Numbered from the stretch's first letter, positions 30,470-40,825 are shown. The stretch: DNA of 60,785 nt from Pseudomonadota bacterium (GCA_025351005.1 JANXWS010000075.1:1-60785); one strand, 5' to 3'. Notes: generated from the letters alone by a model not told the origin. Numbers and translations are program-made.

Positions 30470-31489
30470 ATGAGCACGGTCAACCACCGCATCCTTCTCG
30501 TCTCCCGCCCGCAGGCCGAGGCGACGCTAGACAACTTCCGCCTCGAGGCGGCGCCGCTGCCCGATGTCGGCCCGGGCGAGGTGCTGGTGCGCCACCACTA
30601 CCTGTCGCTCGATCCGTACATGCGCGGGCGCATGAGCGAGGCCAAGTCGTACGCCGCACCGCAGGCGCTCGGCGCGACGATGCTGGGCGGCACGGCGGGC
30701 GAGGTCGTCGCGAGCCGCAACCCGGCTTTCGCGGTCGGCGACACGGTCGTCGGCAACGGCGGCTGGCAGGAGTACGCGCTGGTCGCCGGCGCTGCGCTCC
30801 CCGGGCTGCAGAAAATCGACACCCGCAACGTTCCCTTGTCCGCGTACCTCGGACCGGTCGGCATGCCCGGCATCACCGCCTGGTTCGGACTGTCCAAGAT
30901 CCTGGAGCCCAAGCCCGGCGAGACGGTCGTCGTCAGCGCCGCCTCGGGCGCGGTCGGCAGCGTGGTCGGCCAGCTGGCGCGGCTGCGCGGCTGTCGCGCC
31001 GTCGGGGTCGCCGGCGGCAAGGAGAAGTGCGACTACGTCGTCCACGAGCTCGGCTTCGACGCCTGCATCGACTACAAGGCCGCCCCGGACGCAGCCGCGC
31101 TCGACGAGCGCCTCGCGGCCGCGGCGCCGAAGGGCATCGACGCCTGCTTCGAGAACGTCGGCGGCCGGATATTCGACGCGGTGCTCGGCCGCATGAACGC
31201 GTTCGGCCGCGTCGCGCTCTGCGGCATGATCGCAGGCTACGACGGCGAGCCCGTGCCGATCCGGAACCCGAGCGTGATCCTGCGCTCGCGCCTGAAAGTG
31301 CAGGGCTTCATCGTGTTCGAGAGCCCGTCGTCGGTGCCGTGGGCGATGGCCGAACTCGGCGCGCTGGTCGCGAGCGGTCGGCTCCGCTACCGCGAATCGA
31401 TCGCGCAGGGCCTCGCGGCGGCGCCGGCCGCGTTTCTCGGGCTGCTGAAAGGCCGCAACCTCGGCAAGCAACTCGTCAAGCTCACCTAG
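30470..31489 (+). CDS. Zinc-independent medium-chain NADP-dependent reductase
   Basis: A 339-residue MDR-superfamily protein of the leukotriene B4 dehydrogenase / CurA type. SLDPYMRGRM (53-62) is the group's N-terminal signature, and AASGAVGSVVGQLA is the nucleotide-binding loop. There are no zinc ligands. Such enzymes reduce double bonds of enones or aldehydes; the physiological substrate is unknown. It lies 74 bp after gltD and may be a separate unit. Confidence 0.9.
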   Translation: MSTVNHRILLVSRPQAEATLDNFRLEAAPLPDVGPGEVLVRHHYLSLDPYMRGRMSEAKSYAAPQALGATMLGGTAGEVVASRNPAFAVGDTVVGNGGWQEYALVAGAALPGLQKIDTRNVPLSAYLGPVGMPGITAWFGLSKILEPKPGETVVVSAASGAVGSVVGQLARLRGCRAVGVAGGKEKCDYVVHELGFDACIDYKAAPDAAALDERLAAAAPKGIDACFENVGGRIFDAVLGRMNAFGRVALCGMIAGYDGEPVPIRNPSVILRSRLKVQGFIVFESPSSVPWAMAELGALVASGRLRYRESIAQGLAAAPAAFLGLLKGRNLGKQLVKLT

Positions 31490-31630
31490 CCTCGGCCTGG
31501 CTTGCGTTTCGCCGGCCCGGTGCGCGACGCGGCGCGGCGGTCGCTGGCCAGAGGCGGTGCGGCGACGCTATCCTTGCGACCCGACAGGACTGCCGGTGCG
31601 CGTGCCGGCCCCCGAAATTGGAGGCTCCAG

Positions 31631-32962
31631 ATGACCGCTCGCACGACCCTGTGGCTCGCGGCCGCGCTGTTGGTCCTGGTCACGGCACTCCCGGTCCACG
31701 CCGAGCCCGAATCGGCCGTCGCGCCCGCGACGACTGCGCAGTTCGACGCCGACCGGGCCACCGGGGCCTACCTCGCGACGCTGTCGGCCGCGGCGCGGGC
31801 GCGATCGGATGCCTACTTCGAGGGTGGCTACTGGCTGACCCTCTGGGACACGGTGGTGGCGCTCGCGGTCGCCTGGCTGCTGCTCGGTACGCGGCTCTCG
31901 GCCCGGATGCGGGATCTGGCCGAGCGCATGACCCGCTTCACATGGCTGCGTAGCACGATCTACGCGGCGGAGTACGTCGTGCTCACCGGCCTGATCACGC
32001 TGCCGTGGGTCGCCTATGAGGGCTACTTCCGCGAGCATCAGTACGGCATGTCCAACCAGGATATCGCCGGCTGGCTCGGCGACCAGGGCAAGGAGCTGCT
32101 GCTCGGGCTGATATTCGGCTGTCTCGCTGCGGTCGCGATCTACGCCGTCATCCGCCGGGCGCGGAGGACGTGGTGGCTGTGGGGCGCGGTCGTGGCGTTC
32201 GCGCTGGTGCTGCTGCAGGTCGTCATCGCCCCGACCTATCTGGAGCCCGTCTTCAACAAGTTCTACCCGCTCGCCGACAGCCCGCTCAAGCAGCAGATCC
32301 TGTCGCTGGCCCGCGCCAACGACATCCCGGTCACGCAGGTGTACGAGTTCGACGCCTCGAAGCAGACGACCAAGATGAGCGCGCACGTCAGCGGCCTGCT
32401 CGGCACCGCGCAGATCAGTCTCAACGACAACCTGATGAAGCGCGCCTCGCCCGAGGAGGTGAAGGCCGTGCTCGGCCACGAGATGGGCCACTACGTGATG
32501 AATCACGTCTACAAGTCCATGGTGTTTTTGAGCCTGATCATCGTCGTCGGCTTCGCGCTGCTGTTCCGGGGGTACGACCGGCTGCAGGTGCGCTACGGCG
32601 AGCGCTGGGGAATCAGGGACGCGGCCGACCTCGCCGGCATGCCGCTGCTGGTCGCGCTGTTCGGCCTGTACCTGTTCCTGCTGACGCCGGTGCTGAATAC
32701 CCTGACGCGGACGATGGAGGCGGAGGCGGACGCCTTCGGGCTCAATGCCGCACGTGAGCCCGACGGTTTCGCGCAGGCGGCCCTGCACTTGTCGGAGTAC
32801 CGCAAGATGCAGCCGGGTCCGGTCGAGGAATTCCTGTTCTTCGATCATCCGAGCGGCCGCGCGCGCATCCATCGCGCGATGGTCTGGAAGGCCGAGAACG
32901 TCGACGCGCCGGACATCGTTGCCTTCGACGCGACCCACACCGGGCCGGGGACACTGCGCTAG
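31631..32962 (+). CDS. M48 zinc metallopeptidase, Ste24 (CAAX protease) type
   Basis: Membrane protease of 443 residues. A signal-like N-terminus and several membrane segments precede an intramembrane catalytic site with HEMGH (283-287); the third zinc ligand is in EAEADAFG. The DASKQTTKMSAHVSGL segment is typical of Ste24-type enzymes, which cleave proteins at or in the membrane. ATG 31631 has GGAGG six bases upstream. The last visible gene before the damaged gabT; no shared role is apparent. Confidence 0.92.
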   Translation: MTARTTLWLAAALLVLVTALPVHAEPESAVAPATTAQFDADRATGAYLATLSAAARARSDAYFEGGYWLTLWDTVVALAVAWLLLGTRLSARMRDLAERMTRFTWLRSTIYAAEYVVLTGLITLPWVAYEGYFREHQYGMSNQDIAGWLGDQGKELLLGLIFGCLAAVAIYAVIRRARRTWWLWGAVVAFALVLLQVVIAPTYLEPVFNKFYPLADSPLKQQILSLARANDIPVTQVYEFDASKQTTKMSAHVSGLLGTAQISLNDNLMKRASPEEVKAVLGHEMGHYVMNHVYKSMVFLSLIIVVGFALLFRGYDRLQVRYGERWGIRDAADLAGMPLLVALFGLYLFLLTPVLNTLTRTMEAEADAFGLNAAREPDGFAQAALHLSEYRKMQPGPVEEFLFFDHPSGRARIHRAMVWKAENVDAPDIVAFDATHTGPGTLR

Positions 32963-33094
32963 CGCGGCCAGGCTGTTTCTGCGCTTGGATTTCTCGAGCC
33001 CGCGGCTCGCTTCCGGGCCGCTCGCCGCGCTGATAGTCTGCGCGGGCTCGGCGCCGCGGCCGACGACACACCTCGACCCGGGATGGGGGCCACG

Positions 33095-34405
33095 ATGACG
33101 ACCAATTCGGAACTGCAGACGCTGCGCGAGGCGGCCGTGCCGCGCGGCGTCTCGAACCTGCTACCGGTGTTCGCCTAGCGCGCCGGCAATGCCGAGCTCT
33201 GGGACGTCGAGGGCAAGCGCTACGTCGACTTTGCCGCCGGCATCGCGGTGCTCAACACCGGTCACCTGCACCCGGCGGTCAAGGCCGCGGTCGCGGCCCA
33301 GCTCGAGAAGTTCTCGCACACCTGCTTCCAGGTCACTCAGTACGAGAGCTACATCCGCCTCGCGGAGCGCCTGAACCGGCTTGCCCCGGGGCCGACGCCG
33401 AAGAAGACGATCTTCCTCTCGACCGGCGCCGAAGCGGTCGAGAACGCGGTCAAGATTGCGCGCGCCCACACCAAACGCGGTGCCGTGATCTCGTTCGCCG
33501 GCGGCTTCCACGGCCGCACGATGCTGACGATGGGCCTGACCGGCAAGGTGGCGCCGTACAAGCTCGGTTTCGGAGCGATGCCGGCCGACATCTTCCACGT
33601 CCCGTTCCCGGCCGACTATCTGGGAGTGTCGCCAGCCAGCTCGCTGGAGGCGCTCGAGACGTTGTTCCGCGCCGACGTTGAGCCGGCGCGGGTGGCGGCG
33701 ATCATCATCGAGCCCGTGCAGGGCGAGGGCGGCTTCTACCAGGCGCCGGTCGAGTTTCTGCGCGGGCTCCGCCGTCTCTGCACCGAGCACGGCATAGTCA
33801 TGATCGTCGACGAGGTGCAGACCGGCTTCGCGCGCACCGGCCGGCTGTTCGCGATCGAGCACGCCGGCATCGAGCCGGACCTGATCACGGTCGCCAAGAG
33901 TCTGGCCGGCGGTTTCCCGCTGTCGGGCGTCATCGGCAAGGCCGAGATCATGGACGCGCCCGCGCCGGGCGGCCTCGGCGGCACGTTCGCCGGGTCGCCG
34001 ATCAGCTGCGCCGCGGCGCTCGCGGTGCTCGACGTGATCGAGCGCGAGAACCTGTGCGCCCGCGCGAACGCAATCGGGGCGCTGCTCAAGCAGCGGCTGA
34101 ACGGGCTGCGTGGCCGTCACGGCCTTGGCTGCATCGGCGATGTGCGCGGGCTCGGTGCCATGGTCGCGCTCGAGCTCGTCAAGAACGGCGACGCGCGCCA
34201 GCCGGACCCGGACCTGTGCAAGGCCCTGGTGCAGCGCGCGGCCGCGGACGGGCTGCTGATCCTGTCGTGCGGCACGCGTCTCAACGTGATCCGCTTCCTC
34301 GTGCCGTTGACAGCGAGCGACGCGCTGATCGGCGAGGGCCTCGACATTCTCGAGCGCTCGCTGCTCGAGGTCGCGGGCACCGCGAAGGCCGCAAAGCGCG
34401 CCTGA
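33095..34405 (+). pseudogene. gabT: 4-aminobutyrate aminotransferase with in-frame amber codon
   Basis: PLP-dependent GABA transaminase. From ATG 33095 the protein begins with a normal GabT N-terminus (VPRGVSNLLPVFA), then TAG at 33176-33178 (codon 28), after which the same frame continues without further breaks through DVEGKRYVDFAAGIAVLNTG, the Schiff-base Lys in VAKSLAGGFPLSG and a normal C-terminus. The codon occupies the place of Asp in E. coli IFADRA. The cause may be a recent nonsense mutation, a sequencing error, or restart at GTG 33248, which would lose about 50 residues. No frameshift accompanies it, so the loss, if real, is young. Confidence 0.85.
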
Positions 34406-34436
34406 GCGGCGGCGGGTCGCGGCCGCGGCCCTCGCT

Positions 34437-35054
34437 TCAGTCGCGGGCCACCGGGCCGCACCAGCCCGGAAGGTAATCGGCGTCCTCGCTCCTCGCGAGC
34501 CTGAGCGCCGTGTCGAGCGCCGCGGTGAAGCTGTTCTCGATGCGGCCGCGCTTGATGCGCCGGCGCAGGAAGTCCGCCCACAGGAATTCGCTGAACGGCG
34601 TCGTATCCTTGGAGAAGCCGCCGGCGTGGCGCAACTCGCCGGCGAGGCTGCGGAACGGGTCGTCGACCAGGCCCGCGATGCTGCGCGGCAGGTCGCCGTA
34701 CTCGCGCCGGCGGCCGCGGGCGTCGTACGGGTGCGTCCAGCCGCGGTTGTCGAGATAGGTCCAGAACGCACCCTTGTCGAGCTTGGTGAGGTCGGCGACG
34801 ACGGTGATCGGGATCTCCGTGACGCCCTCCTCGTGCAGTGCCAGAGCCAGGTGGTGGTGATCGATAACGTAGTAGCGGAGTTTCGGACCCGCGATGACCG
34901 GAATCAGGTGGCTGCCGAGAAATTTCGCCTTGTGGCGGGCCTGCCGCCAATGGCGGCGTTTTTCGCGCACCTCGCGCATGCCGACCGTGATCTGGGTCGG
35001 ATGCAGGTCGGCGATCGGGATCGTGCGCAGTAACGGTTCTCGAACGGACCTCAT
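34437..35054 (-). CDS. ParB-like nuclease-domain protein (ParBc_2 type)
   Basis: A 205-residue protein with an N-terminal ParB/sulfiredoxin-like fold: IPIADLHPTQITVG opens the domain and VIDHHHLALAL contains the histidine-rich equivalent of the ParB box. It lacks the helix-turn-helix of true chromosome-partition ParB. ATG 35054 follows GGAGG by five bases. It converges on gabT. Function unknown; related proteins are often small and orphan. Confidence 0.75.
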   Translation of the reverse strand: MRSVREPLLRTIPIADLHPTQITVGMREVREKRRHWRQARHKAKFLGSHLIPVIAGPKLRYYVIDHHHLALALHEEGVTEIPITVVADLTKLDKGAFWTYLDNRGWTHPYDARGRRREYGDLPRSIAGLVDDPFRSLAGELRHAGGFSKDTTPFSEFLWADFLRRRIKRGRIENSFTAALDTALRLARSEDADYLPGWCGPVARD

Positions 35055-35356
35055 GACGACCTCCCGGAACGGGCCCGGCCTGGGCCTGCGCCGCGTATTC
35101 TGGCGGTCGGGGACCGCTTCGCGCCAGCCGTGGGTGCAACCGGCCTCGGCGCCTGGCATCGCGGAACACCGGTGCCCGGTCGGCAGCACCCGGGCGACAT
35201 GACCAGGGTGCCGGCCGAGAAGAACGGGATCATCGGCAGGCCCTTCGCACGCGGGCGCGGCTGATGGGTTCCTCGCACCCGGTGCCGCGAGCGGGCGGGT
35301 ATCCTCGGGAGCGTACCGCGGCCGCGAACCGTGCCGCGGACCTGAGGTCACAGCCC
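35055..35356. other. 302-bp divergent intergenic region
   Basis: Between the ParB-like gene and the TolC-like gene, which point away from each other. Apart from the ParB-like ribosome site at its left end, I see no convincing promoter, repeat, RNA or small gene. The DNA is as GC-rich as the coding sequence around it. Confidence 0.4.
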
Positions 35357-36742
35357 ATGCGACTGCGTTCCGCCGTGGCGGTCATCGCCGTGATGCTGGT
35401 CGGTGCCGCGCTCGTGGCCTGCACGATCTACCACCGCGAGCCGCTCGAGGACGCAAGCGTCGCGACGGCGCTCGCGGTACCGGACGGCGCCGCGCTCACG
35501 CGCGACGCCGCGCGGCTGCAGCATCCGCAGCTCCAGCCGGTGGCGATCGACCTGGCGCAGCCACTGTCGGTCGACGCGGTCGGCATCGTCAGCGTGCTCG
35601 CCAACCCCGACCTGCGTGCGCTGCGCCTGCAGCAGCAGGTCGCGGCGGCGCAGGTATTCGCGGCCGGGCTGTTGCCAGATCCGCAGTTCAGCATCGGGCG
35701 CGACCGGGTGCTGAGCGCGCCCGACGCGACCTATTCGGGCGGATTCACGGCTGCCCTCACATTCGACGTCCTCGGCCCGCTGGCGACGCGCAGCGTCGAG
35801 CTGCACGCGGCGCGGGCGGGCGAGGAGAGCCTGCGGCTCGACGTCGCCTGGGCCGAGTGGGCGACGGCCGGCCAGGCGCGGCTGCTGGCGGTGCGGCTGC
35901 ATTACCAGGTGCGGGCCGCGGCGCTTGCGCGCGAGGCGGCGGACACCACCGAGACGGCACTGGCGCGCGCGCTGCGGGCCGCCGGGCGGCATGACCTGAG
36001 GGCCGACGAGCTCGAGGCACGGCGCGTTGCTGCCGCGGACGCGCGCGCCCGCGCGCTGGCGGCCGATCGCGATGCCGGTACGACGCGTCTCGAGCTGCAC
36101 CGGACGCTCGGCTTTCCGCCGGCCGCTCGGCTCGCGTTCGCGCCGCCGCCCGCGCTCGGCGACTGGCGCGCCCCGGACGCAGAGGGCCTGTTCGCGGCCG
36201 CACGCCGCGAGCGGCTCGACCTGCGGGCACTGGCCGCGGGTTTCGATCGCCAGCAGGCGGTGCTGGAGCGCGCCGTGCTCGGCCAGTATCCGCGGCTGGT
36301 GCTGACGTTGAACCGTGCTCGCGACACCAGCCGCGTCAACACCTTCGGACCCGCCGTCGGCCTCGACCTGCCGCTGTGGAACCGGAATCGCGGCGCGATT
36401 CGGGTCGCGGCCGCCGACCGCCGCCGGCTGCGGGCAGAGTATGCGGCGCGGCTGCACCAGACCCGCGCCGACATCGCCGCGCTGGTCGCGGCGCTCGAGC
36501 GTGACGAGCGCAGTCGCGGGGCGCTTGCCGCCCAGGCGCCCGACCTGGAGCGGATCGCAGCCGCTTACGCCGGGGCCGCGGCGCGCGGCGACGTCACGGC
36601 GCCGGTCGCGGAAGCGGCGCGCCTCGCCGCCACCGATCGAACGCTCGCGCTGCTCGCCGCCGAGCAGGCCTGCGCCGAGGAGCGGATCGGACTGGTTCTC
36701 GCGGTCGGGCGACCGCTCACTGATTCGGAGCTGCCGCCATGA
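35357..36742 (+). CDS. TolC-family outer-membrane efflux lipoprotein
   Basis: Outer-membrane channel subunit, 461 residues. The signal peptide ends in a lipobox with Cys22 (LVAC), so it is a lipidated OprM/CusC-like protein. The rest is Ala/Arg/Leu-rich heptad helix in two repeats, with GLDLPLWNRNRGA at about 335 as the recognisable TolC-family motif. The stop overlaps the adaptor gene ATG, and the permease follows: a complete tripartite system in order channel, adaptor, pump. Confidence 0.87.
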   Translation: MRLRSAVAVIAVMLVGAALVACTIYHREPLEDASVATALAVPDGAALTRDAARLQHPQLQPVAIDLAQPLSVDAVGIVSVLANPDLRALRLQQQVAAAQVFAAGLLPDPQFSIGRDRVLSAPDATYSGGFTAALTFDVLGPLATRSVELHAARAGEESLRLDVAWAEWATAGQARLLAVRLHYQVRAAALAREAADTTETALARALRAAGRHDLRADELEARRVAAADARARALAADRDAGTTRLELHRTLGFPPAARLAFAPPPALGDWRAPDAEGLFAAARRERLDLRALAAGFDRQQAVLERAVLGQYPRLVLTLNRARDTSRVNTFGPAVGLDLPLWNRNRGAIRVAAADRRRLRAEYAARLHQTRADIAALVAALERDERSRGALAAQAPDLERIAAAYAGAAARGDVTAPVAEAARLAATDRTLALLAAEQACAEERIGLVLAVGRPLTDSELPP

Positions 36743-37797
36743 CTCTGAAACCTGCTATCGGCCTGCTGCTGGCCGCCGTGACGCTCGCCGGCTGCAAGGG
36801 CGCGCCCGAGGAAGCCGCCGCGCCAACCGCGGAGGTCGTGACCGTCGCCGCGGCCGTGCGTCCGCTCGAGGAGACCGTGGCCGGCTATGGACAGGTGGAG
36901 TTCGCGGCGCCGCACGCGCTGACGCTGGTCGTCGAGGTCGAGTCCCAGGTTGTCGCCGTACCCTCGGCCGCCGGCGCCCGGGTGCGGTCCGGCGATGGCC
37001 TGGTGCGCCTGCGGCCGAGCGCCCAAACGCGGCTCGACGTCAATCGAGCGGTGCGCGAGGCCGAGCTTGCCGCCCGCGACGCGGCGCGAATGACGCGGCT
37101 GAGCGAGGAGGGGCTCGCGACCAACGCCGAGGCCGCCGCGGCCAGGACGCAGGCCGAAACGCTCGCGAGCCTGCGCGACAGCCTCAGCGCGCGCTCCGGC
37201 GGCGGCGGCGAGTATGTGCTGCATGCGCCGCGCGACGGCATCGTCGATGCACTGGCCGTCCAGCCCGGCGATTTGCTCGCTGCCGGCGCCACTGTTGCAC
37301 GGATCGGTGATCCGGCGTGGCTGCAGGCGCGGATCGGCCTCGAAGCTGCCGATGCCGCCCGCGTCGCTACCGGCGCCGCCGCCCGCATCGAGGCGCTCGG
37401 CGGCGGTCAGGCGCCATTGCAAGGCCACGTGACATCGGTCGAACGGCGCCTGGACAAGGATGCGCACCTCGCGGCCGCGCTGGTCGCCCTGCCGGCTGCT
37501 GCCGGCGTGCTGGCCGGCGTTCCGGTCGCGGGCCGGATCACGGTCGCCACCCACACGGCGGTAGCCGTACCGCGCGAGGCACTCGTGCACGAGGGCGACC
37601 AGACGGTCGTCTACGTCGCAGCGGACGGCCGTGCACACCGGCGCGCCGTCGAAGCCGGCATCGAGGACGGCGGTTTCGTCGAGGTACGCGCCGGCCTCAA
37701 GTCCGGCGAGACGGTCGTGACAACCGGCAATCACGAGCTGACCGACGGCATGGCGGTCAGGACCGCCGCGCCGCCGGCCGCGAAGGCCACCCCGTGA
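36739..37797 (+). CDS. RND efflux periplasmic adaptor lipoprotein
   Basis: A 352-residue membrane fusion protein with a lipobox LAGC (Cys19) instead of a membrane anchor. The lipoyl halves are VEVESQVVAVPSAAGARVRSG and LHAPRDGIVDALAVQPGD, with a short coiled coil between them, then a beta-barrel and the membrane-proximal domain. Coupled to both neighbours by four-base overlaps. Confidence 0.88.
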   Translation: MTLKPAIGLLLAAVTLAGCKGAPEEAAAPTAEVVTVAAAVRPLEETVAGYGQVEFAAPHALTLVVEVESQVVAVPSAAGARVRSGDGLVRLRPSAQTRLDVNRAVREAELAARDAARMTRLSEEGLATNAEAAAARTQAETLASLRDSLSARSGGGGEYVLHAPRDGIVDALAVQPGDLLAAGATVARIGDPAWLQARIGLEAADAARVATGAAARIEALGGGQAPLQGHVTSVERRLDKDAHLAAALVALPAAAGVLAGVPVAGRITVATHTAVAVPREALVHEGDQTVVYVAADGRAHRRAVEAGIEDGGFVEVRAGLKSGETVVTTGNHELTDGMAVRTAAPPAAKATP

Positions 37798-40700
37798 CCG
37801 GCTGGCTCGACGCCCACCGCCGCTCGGTGTTGTTCCTGGTTGCAGTCGCCGCGACCTGCGGCATGGTGGCCGCCTACGTGCTGCCGGTCAGCCTGTTCCC
37901 GAGAATTGATTTTCCGCGGATCGTCGTCTCGGTGGACGCCGGCGAACGCGCCGCCGACCGGATGGTGGTCGAGATCACGCGGCCGCTCGAGCAGGCGCTG
38001 CGCGGCGTGCCCGACGTGCAGAAGATCCGCTCGACGACCTCGCGTGGTGCGGCGGAGCTGTCGGTCGGGTTCGCGTGGGGCGCGGACATGGTGGCGGCGC
38101 AGCTGCAGGTCGAGTCGGCCGTCAACCGCGCGCTCGTGGGGCTCCCGGCCGGGACGCGCTTCGACGTACGGCGCATGGATCCGACCGTGTTCCCGGTGAT
38201 CGGGCTGTCGCTGACCTCGGAGCAGCGCAGCCTCGTGGAGCTGCGGGACCTTGCCTACTACCGACTGCGGCCGCTGCTCGCGGCGGTGCCGGACGTCGCA
38301 CAGGTCGAGGTGCTCGGCGGCGAACAGGCCGAGATCCACGTCCAGATCGATCCGGCGCGCCTCGCCGCCGCGGGCATCGCGGTCGGCGACGTCATGCAGG
38401 CGCTCGCCGCCAACAACGTGGTCGCTGCGGCCGGCCGCGTCGAGGACCGCGGCACGCTGTTCCTGGCGATCACCGAGGGTCGCTTGCGCGACAAGGCGGA
38501 CATCCTCGCGCTGCCGCTCAAGGCCGCGGCCGGCGGGATCGTCCGGCTGGGCGCAGTCGCGGACGTGGCGGACGGTCCCGCGCCGCTGCATACCCGGGTC
38601 ACCGCAGACGGCCGCGACGCGGTGCTGATCAACATCCGCCAGTCCCGCGGCGCGAACGCGCCGGCGCTCGCCGGCAGCGTCCGCGCGCTGATCATGGCGC
38701 ACCGCGGCCAGCTGCCCGCAGACGTGCACGTCGCGACCTTCTACGACCAGTCGGAGCTGGTCACCGCGGCTGCCGGCAGCGTCCGCGACTCGATCCTGGC
38801 GGGTGCGCTGCTCGCCGGCGTCGTGCTGTTCCTGTTCCTGCGCGACCTGCGCCTGACGCTGATCATCGCAATCGCGCTGCCGGCAGTACTCGCCATCACG
38901 GCGCTGCTCCTGCTGCTGTTCGGGATGAGCTTCAACATCATGACGCTCGGCGGCATGGCGGCCGCGGTCGGGCTGATCGTCGACGATACGGTCGTCATCG
39001 TCGAGCACATGGTGCGGCGGCTCGACGAGGGCGCCGCGCCGGACGGCGCATCGTTGCTGCCCGCGGCCAGTGAGATGCTGAAGCCGCTGGTTGGCTCCTC
39101 GCTCGCAACCATCGTGATCTTCGTGCCGCTCGCCTTCCTGTCGGGCGTCACCGGCGGGTTCTTCAAGGCGCTGGCGCTGACGATGGCGTCGGCGCTGAGC
39201 GTCTCGTTCCTGGTGGCGTGGTTCGCGGTGCCGCTGCTCGCGAACTCGTTGATCAACCGCCGCGGCGGCTCAGGCGCGGCGCACGCACCCGGCTGGTTCA
39301 GGTGGCTGCAGGACCGCTACGAACTGCTTGCGACGGCCGCCATCGCCCGCCCGTGGCGCGTACTCGCCGTCGTGCTCGCGCTCTGCGCGCTCGGCGCGGT
39401 CGCCTACCTGCGCCTGCCGTCCGGGTTCATGCCGCGGATGGACGAGGGCGGCTTCATACTCGACTACCGCGCGCTGCCCGGGACGTCGTTGACCGAGACC
39501 GACCGCCTGCTGCGCCAGGTCGAGCAGCGGATCCGGGCGACCCCCGAGGTGGACACGTACTCGCGGCGCACCGGCGTGCAGCTTGGCGGCGGCCTGACGG
39601 AGGCCAACGAGGGAGACTTTTTCATCCGCCTCAAGTCCGGCCGCAGCCGCGGCATCGAGCAGGTCATGGCGGGACTTCGCGCCCGCGTCGAGGCCGAAGT
39701 GCCGGGCCTGCAGATCGAGACGGCGCAGCTGATGGAGGACCTGATCGGCGATCTGACCGCGGTGCCGCAGCCGGTCGAGGTCAAGCTGTTCGGCGACGAT
39801 CTGGCGGCGCTGCGCCGGGCCGCACCCGCGGTCGCGGCGCGTATCGGCAAGGTCGCGGGCGTGGTCGAGGTGCAGGATGGGCTCAAGGTCGCCGGCGACG
39901 CCGTCGAGGTCAGGCTCGATCGCGCACGCGCGGCGCTCGAGGGGCTCGACGCCGACGCCGTGGCACGCCAGCTGGAGGCGCTCGTCGGCGGTACCGTGGT
40001 CGGCCAGATCCAGGCCGGCGAAAAACTGATCGGGCTGCGCGTCTGGACGCGGCTCGAGGCGCGCCGCCGGGTCGAGGCGATCGGGGATCTGCGGCTGCGT
40101 GCGGCCGACGGCCGGCTGGTGCCACTGCGCCGGGTCGCCGCGATCACGATTGCGTCCGGACAGCCGCAGGTGCAGCGCGAGGATCTTTCGCAGATGGTTG
40201 CGGTCACGGCGCGCCTCGAGGATCGCGACCTGGGGTCGGCGATGGCGGACGTGCGTGGCGCCGTGGCGGCCATGCGGCTGCCGCCGACGATTCGCGTCGA
40301 GTACGGCGGCCTCTACGCCGAGCAGCAGAAATCGTTCCGAGGCCTGGTGGCCGTGTTCGCGGCGGCGGTGCTGCTGGTTGCGGCGCTGCTGCTGTTCCTC
40401 TACGAGCAAGGGTCGGTGGTGGCGTCGATCCTGGTCACGGTGCTGATGTCCGGCGCGACGGTGTTCGTTGGCCTGCTCATCACCGGCACCGAGCTCAACA
40501 TCTCGGCGATGATGGGGCTGACGATGACGGTCGGCATCGTCGCCGAGCTCGCGGTGTTCTATTTCGCCGAGGTCGAGACGGCAGCGCCGTCCGCGAGTGC
40601 GGCACTGGTCGCGGCTGGACGGCGGCGGCTGCGGCCGATCCTGATGACGACGGTGATCGCGATCCTCGCGCTGCTGCCGCTCGCGCTCGGCATCGGCAGC

Positions 40701-40814
40701 GGCGCCGAGATGCAGGCGCCGCTCGCGGTTGCGATCATCGCGGGACTGGTCGGCGCGCTGCCGCTCGTGCTGCTCATGATGCCGGCGCTCTACGGAGTCC
40801 TCCGGCGCGCCTAG
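37794..40814 (+). CDS. RND efflux pump, inner-membrane permease
   Basis: A 1006-residue RND transporter starting at GTG 37794. VGLIVDDTVVIVEHMVRRL in TM4 carries the Asp pair of the proton relay; FPRIDFPRIVV after the first membrane segment is typical of this family. It lacks the methionine-rich metal sites of CusA-like pumps as far as I can see by eye, so an organic substrate is more likely. It forms a tripartite pump with the two preceding genes and converges with the beta-propeller gene 11 bp away. Confidence 0.92.
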   Translation: MTGWLDAHRRSVLFLVAVAATCGMVAAYVLPVSLFPRIDFPRIVVSVDAGERAADRMVVEITRPLEQALRGVPDVQKIRSTTSRGAAELSVGFAWGADMVAAQLQVESAVNRALVGLPAGTRFDVRRMDPTVFPVIGLSLTSEQRSLVELRDLAYYRLRPLLAAVPDVAQVEVLGGEQAEIHVQIDPARLAAAGIAVGDVMQALAANNVVAAAGRVEDRGTLFLAITEGRLRDKADILALPLKAAAGGIVRLGAVADVADGPAPLHTRVTADGRDAVLINIRQSRGANAPALAGSVRALIMAHRGQLPADVHVATFYDQSELVTAAAGSVRDSILAGALLAGVVLFLFLRDLRLTLIIAIALPAVLAITALLLLLFGMSFNIMTLGGMAAAVGLIVDDTVVIVEHMVRRLDEGAAPDGASLLPAASEMLKPLVGSSLATIVIFVPLAFLSGVTGGFFKALALTMASALSVSFLVAWFAVPLLANSLINRRGGSGAAHAPGWFRWLQDRYELLATAAIARPWRVLAVVLALCALGAVAYLRLPSGFMPRMDEGGFILDYRALPGTSLTETDRLLRQVEQRIRATPEVDTYSRRTGVQLGGGLTEANEGDFFIRLKSGRSRGIEQVMAGLRARVEAEVPGLQIETAQLMEDLIGDLTAVPQPVEVKLFGDDLAALRRAAPAVAARIGKVAGVVEVQDGLKVAGDAVEVRLDRARAALEGLDADAVARQLEALVGGTVVGQIQAGEKLIGLRVWTRLEARRRVEAIGDLRLRAADGRLVPLRRVAAITIASGQPQVQREDLSQMVAVTARLEDRDLGSAMADVRGAVAAMRLPPTIRVEYGGLYAEQQKSFRGLVAVFAAAVLLVAALLLFLYEQGSVVASILVTVLMSGATVFVGLLITGTELNISAMMGLTMTVGIVAELAVFYFAEVETAAPSASAALVAAGRRRLRPILMTTVIAILALLPLALGIGSGAEMQAPLAVAIIAGLVGALPLVLLMMPALYGVLRRA

Positions 40815-40825
40815 GCGCGGGTGGC

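Noticed and set aside
33176-33178. Programmed readthrough (pyrrolysine or suppressor) of the gabT amber codon
   Set aside because: No downstream context element or special tRNA gene is visible, and GabT has no known need for an unusual residue there. Mutation or sequencing error is simpler.
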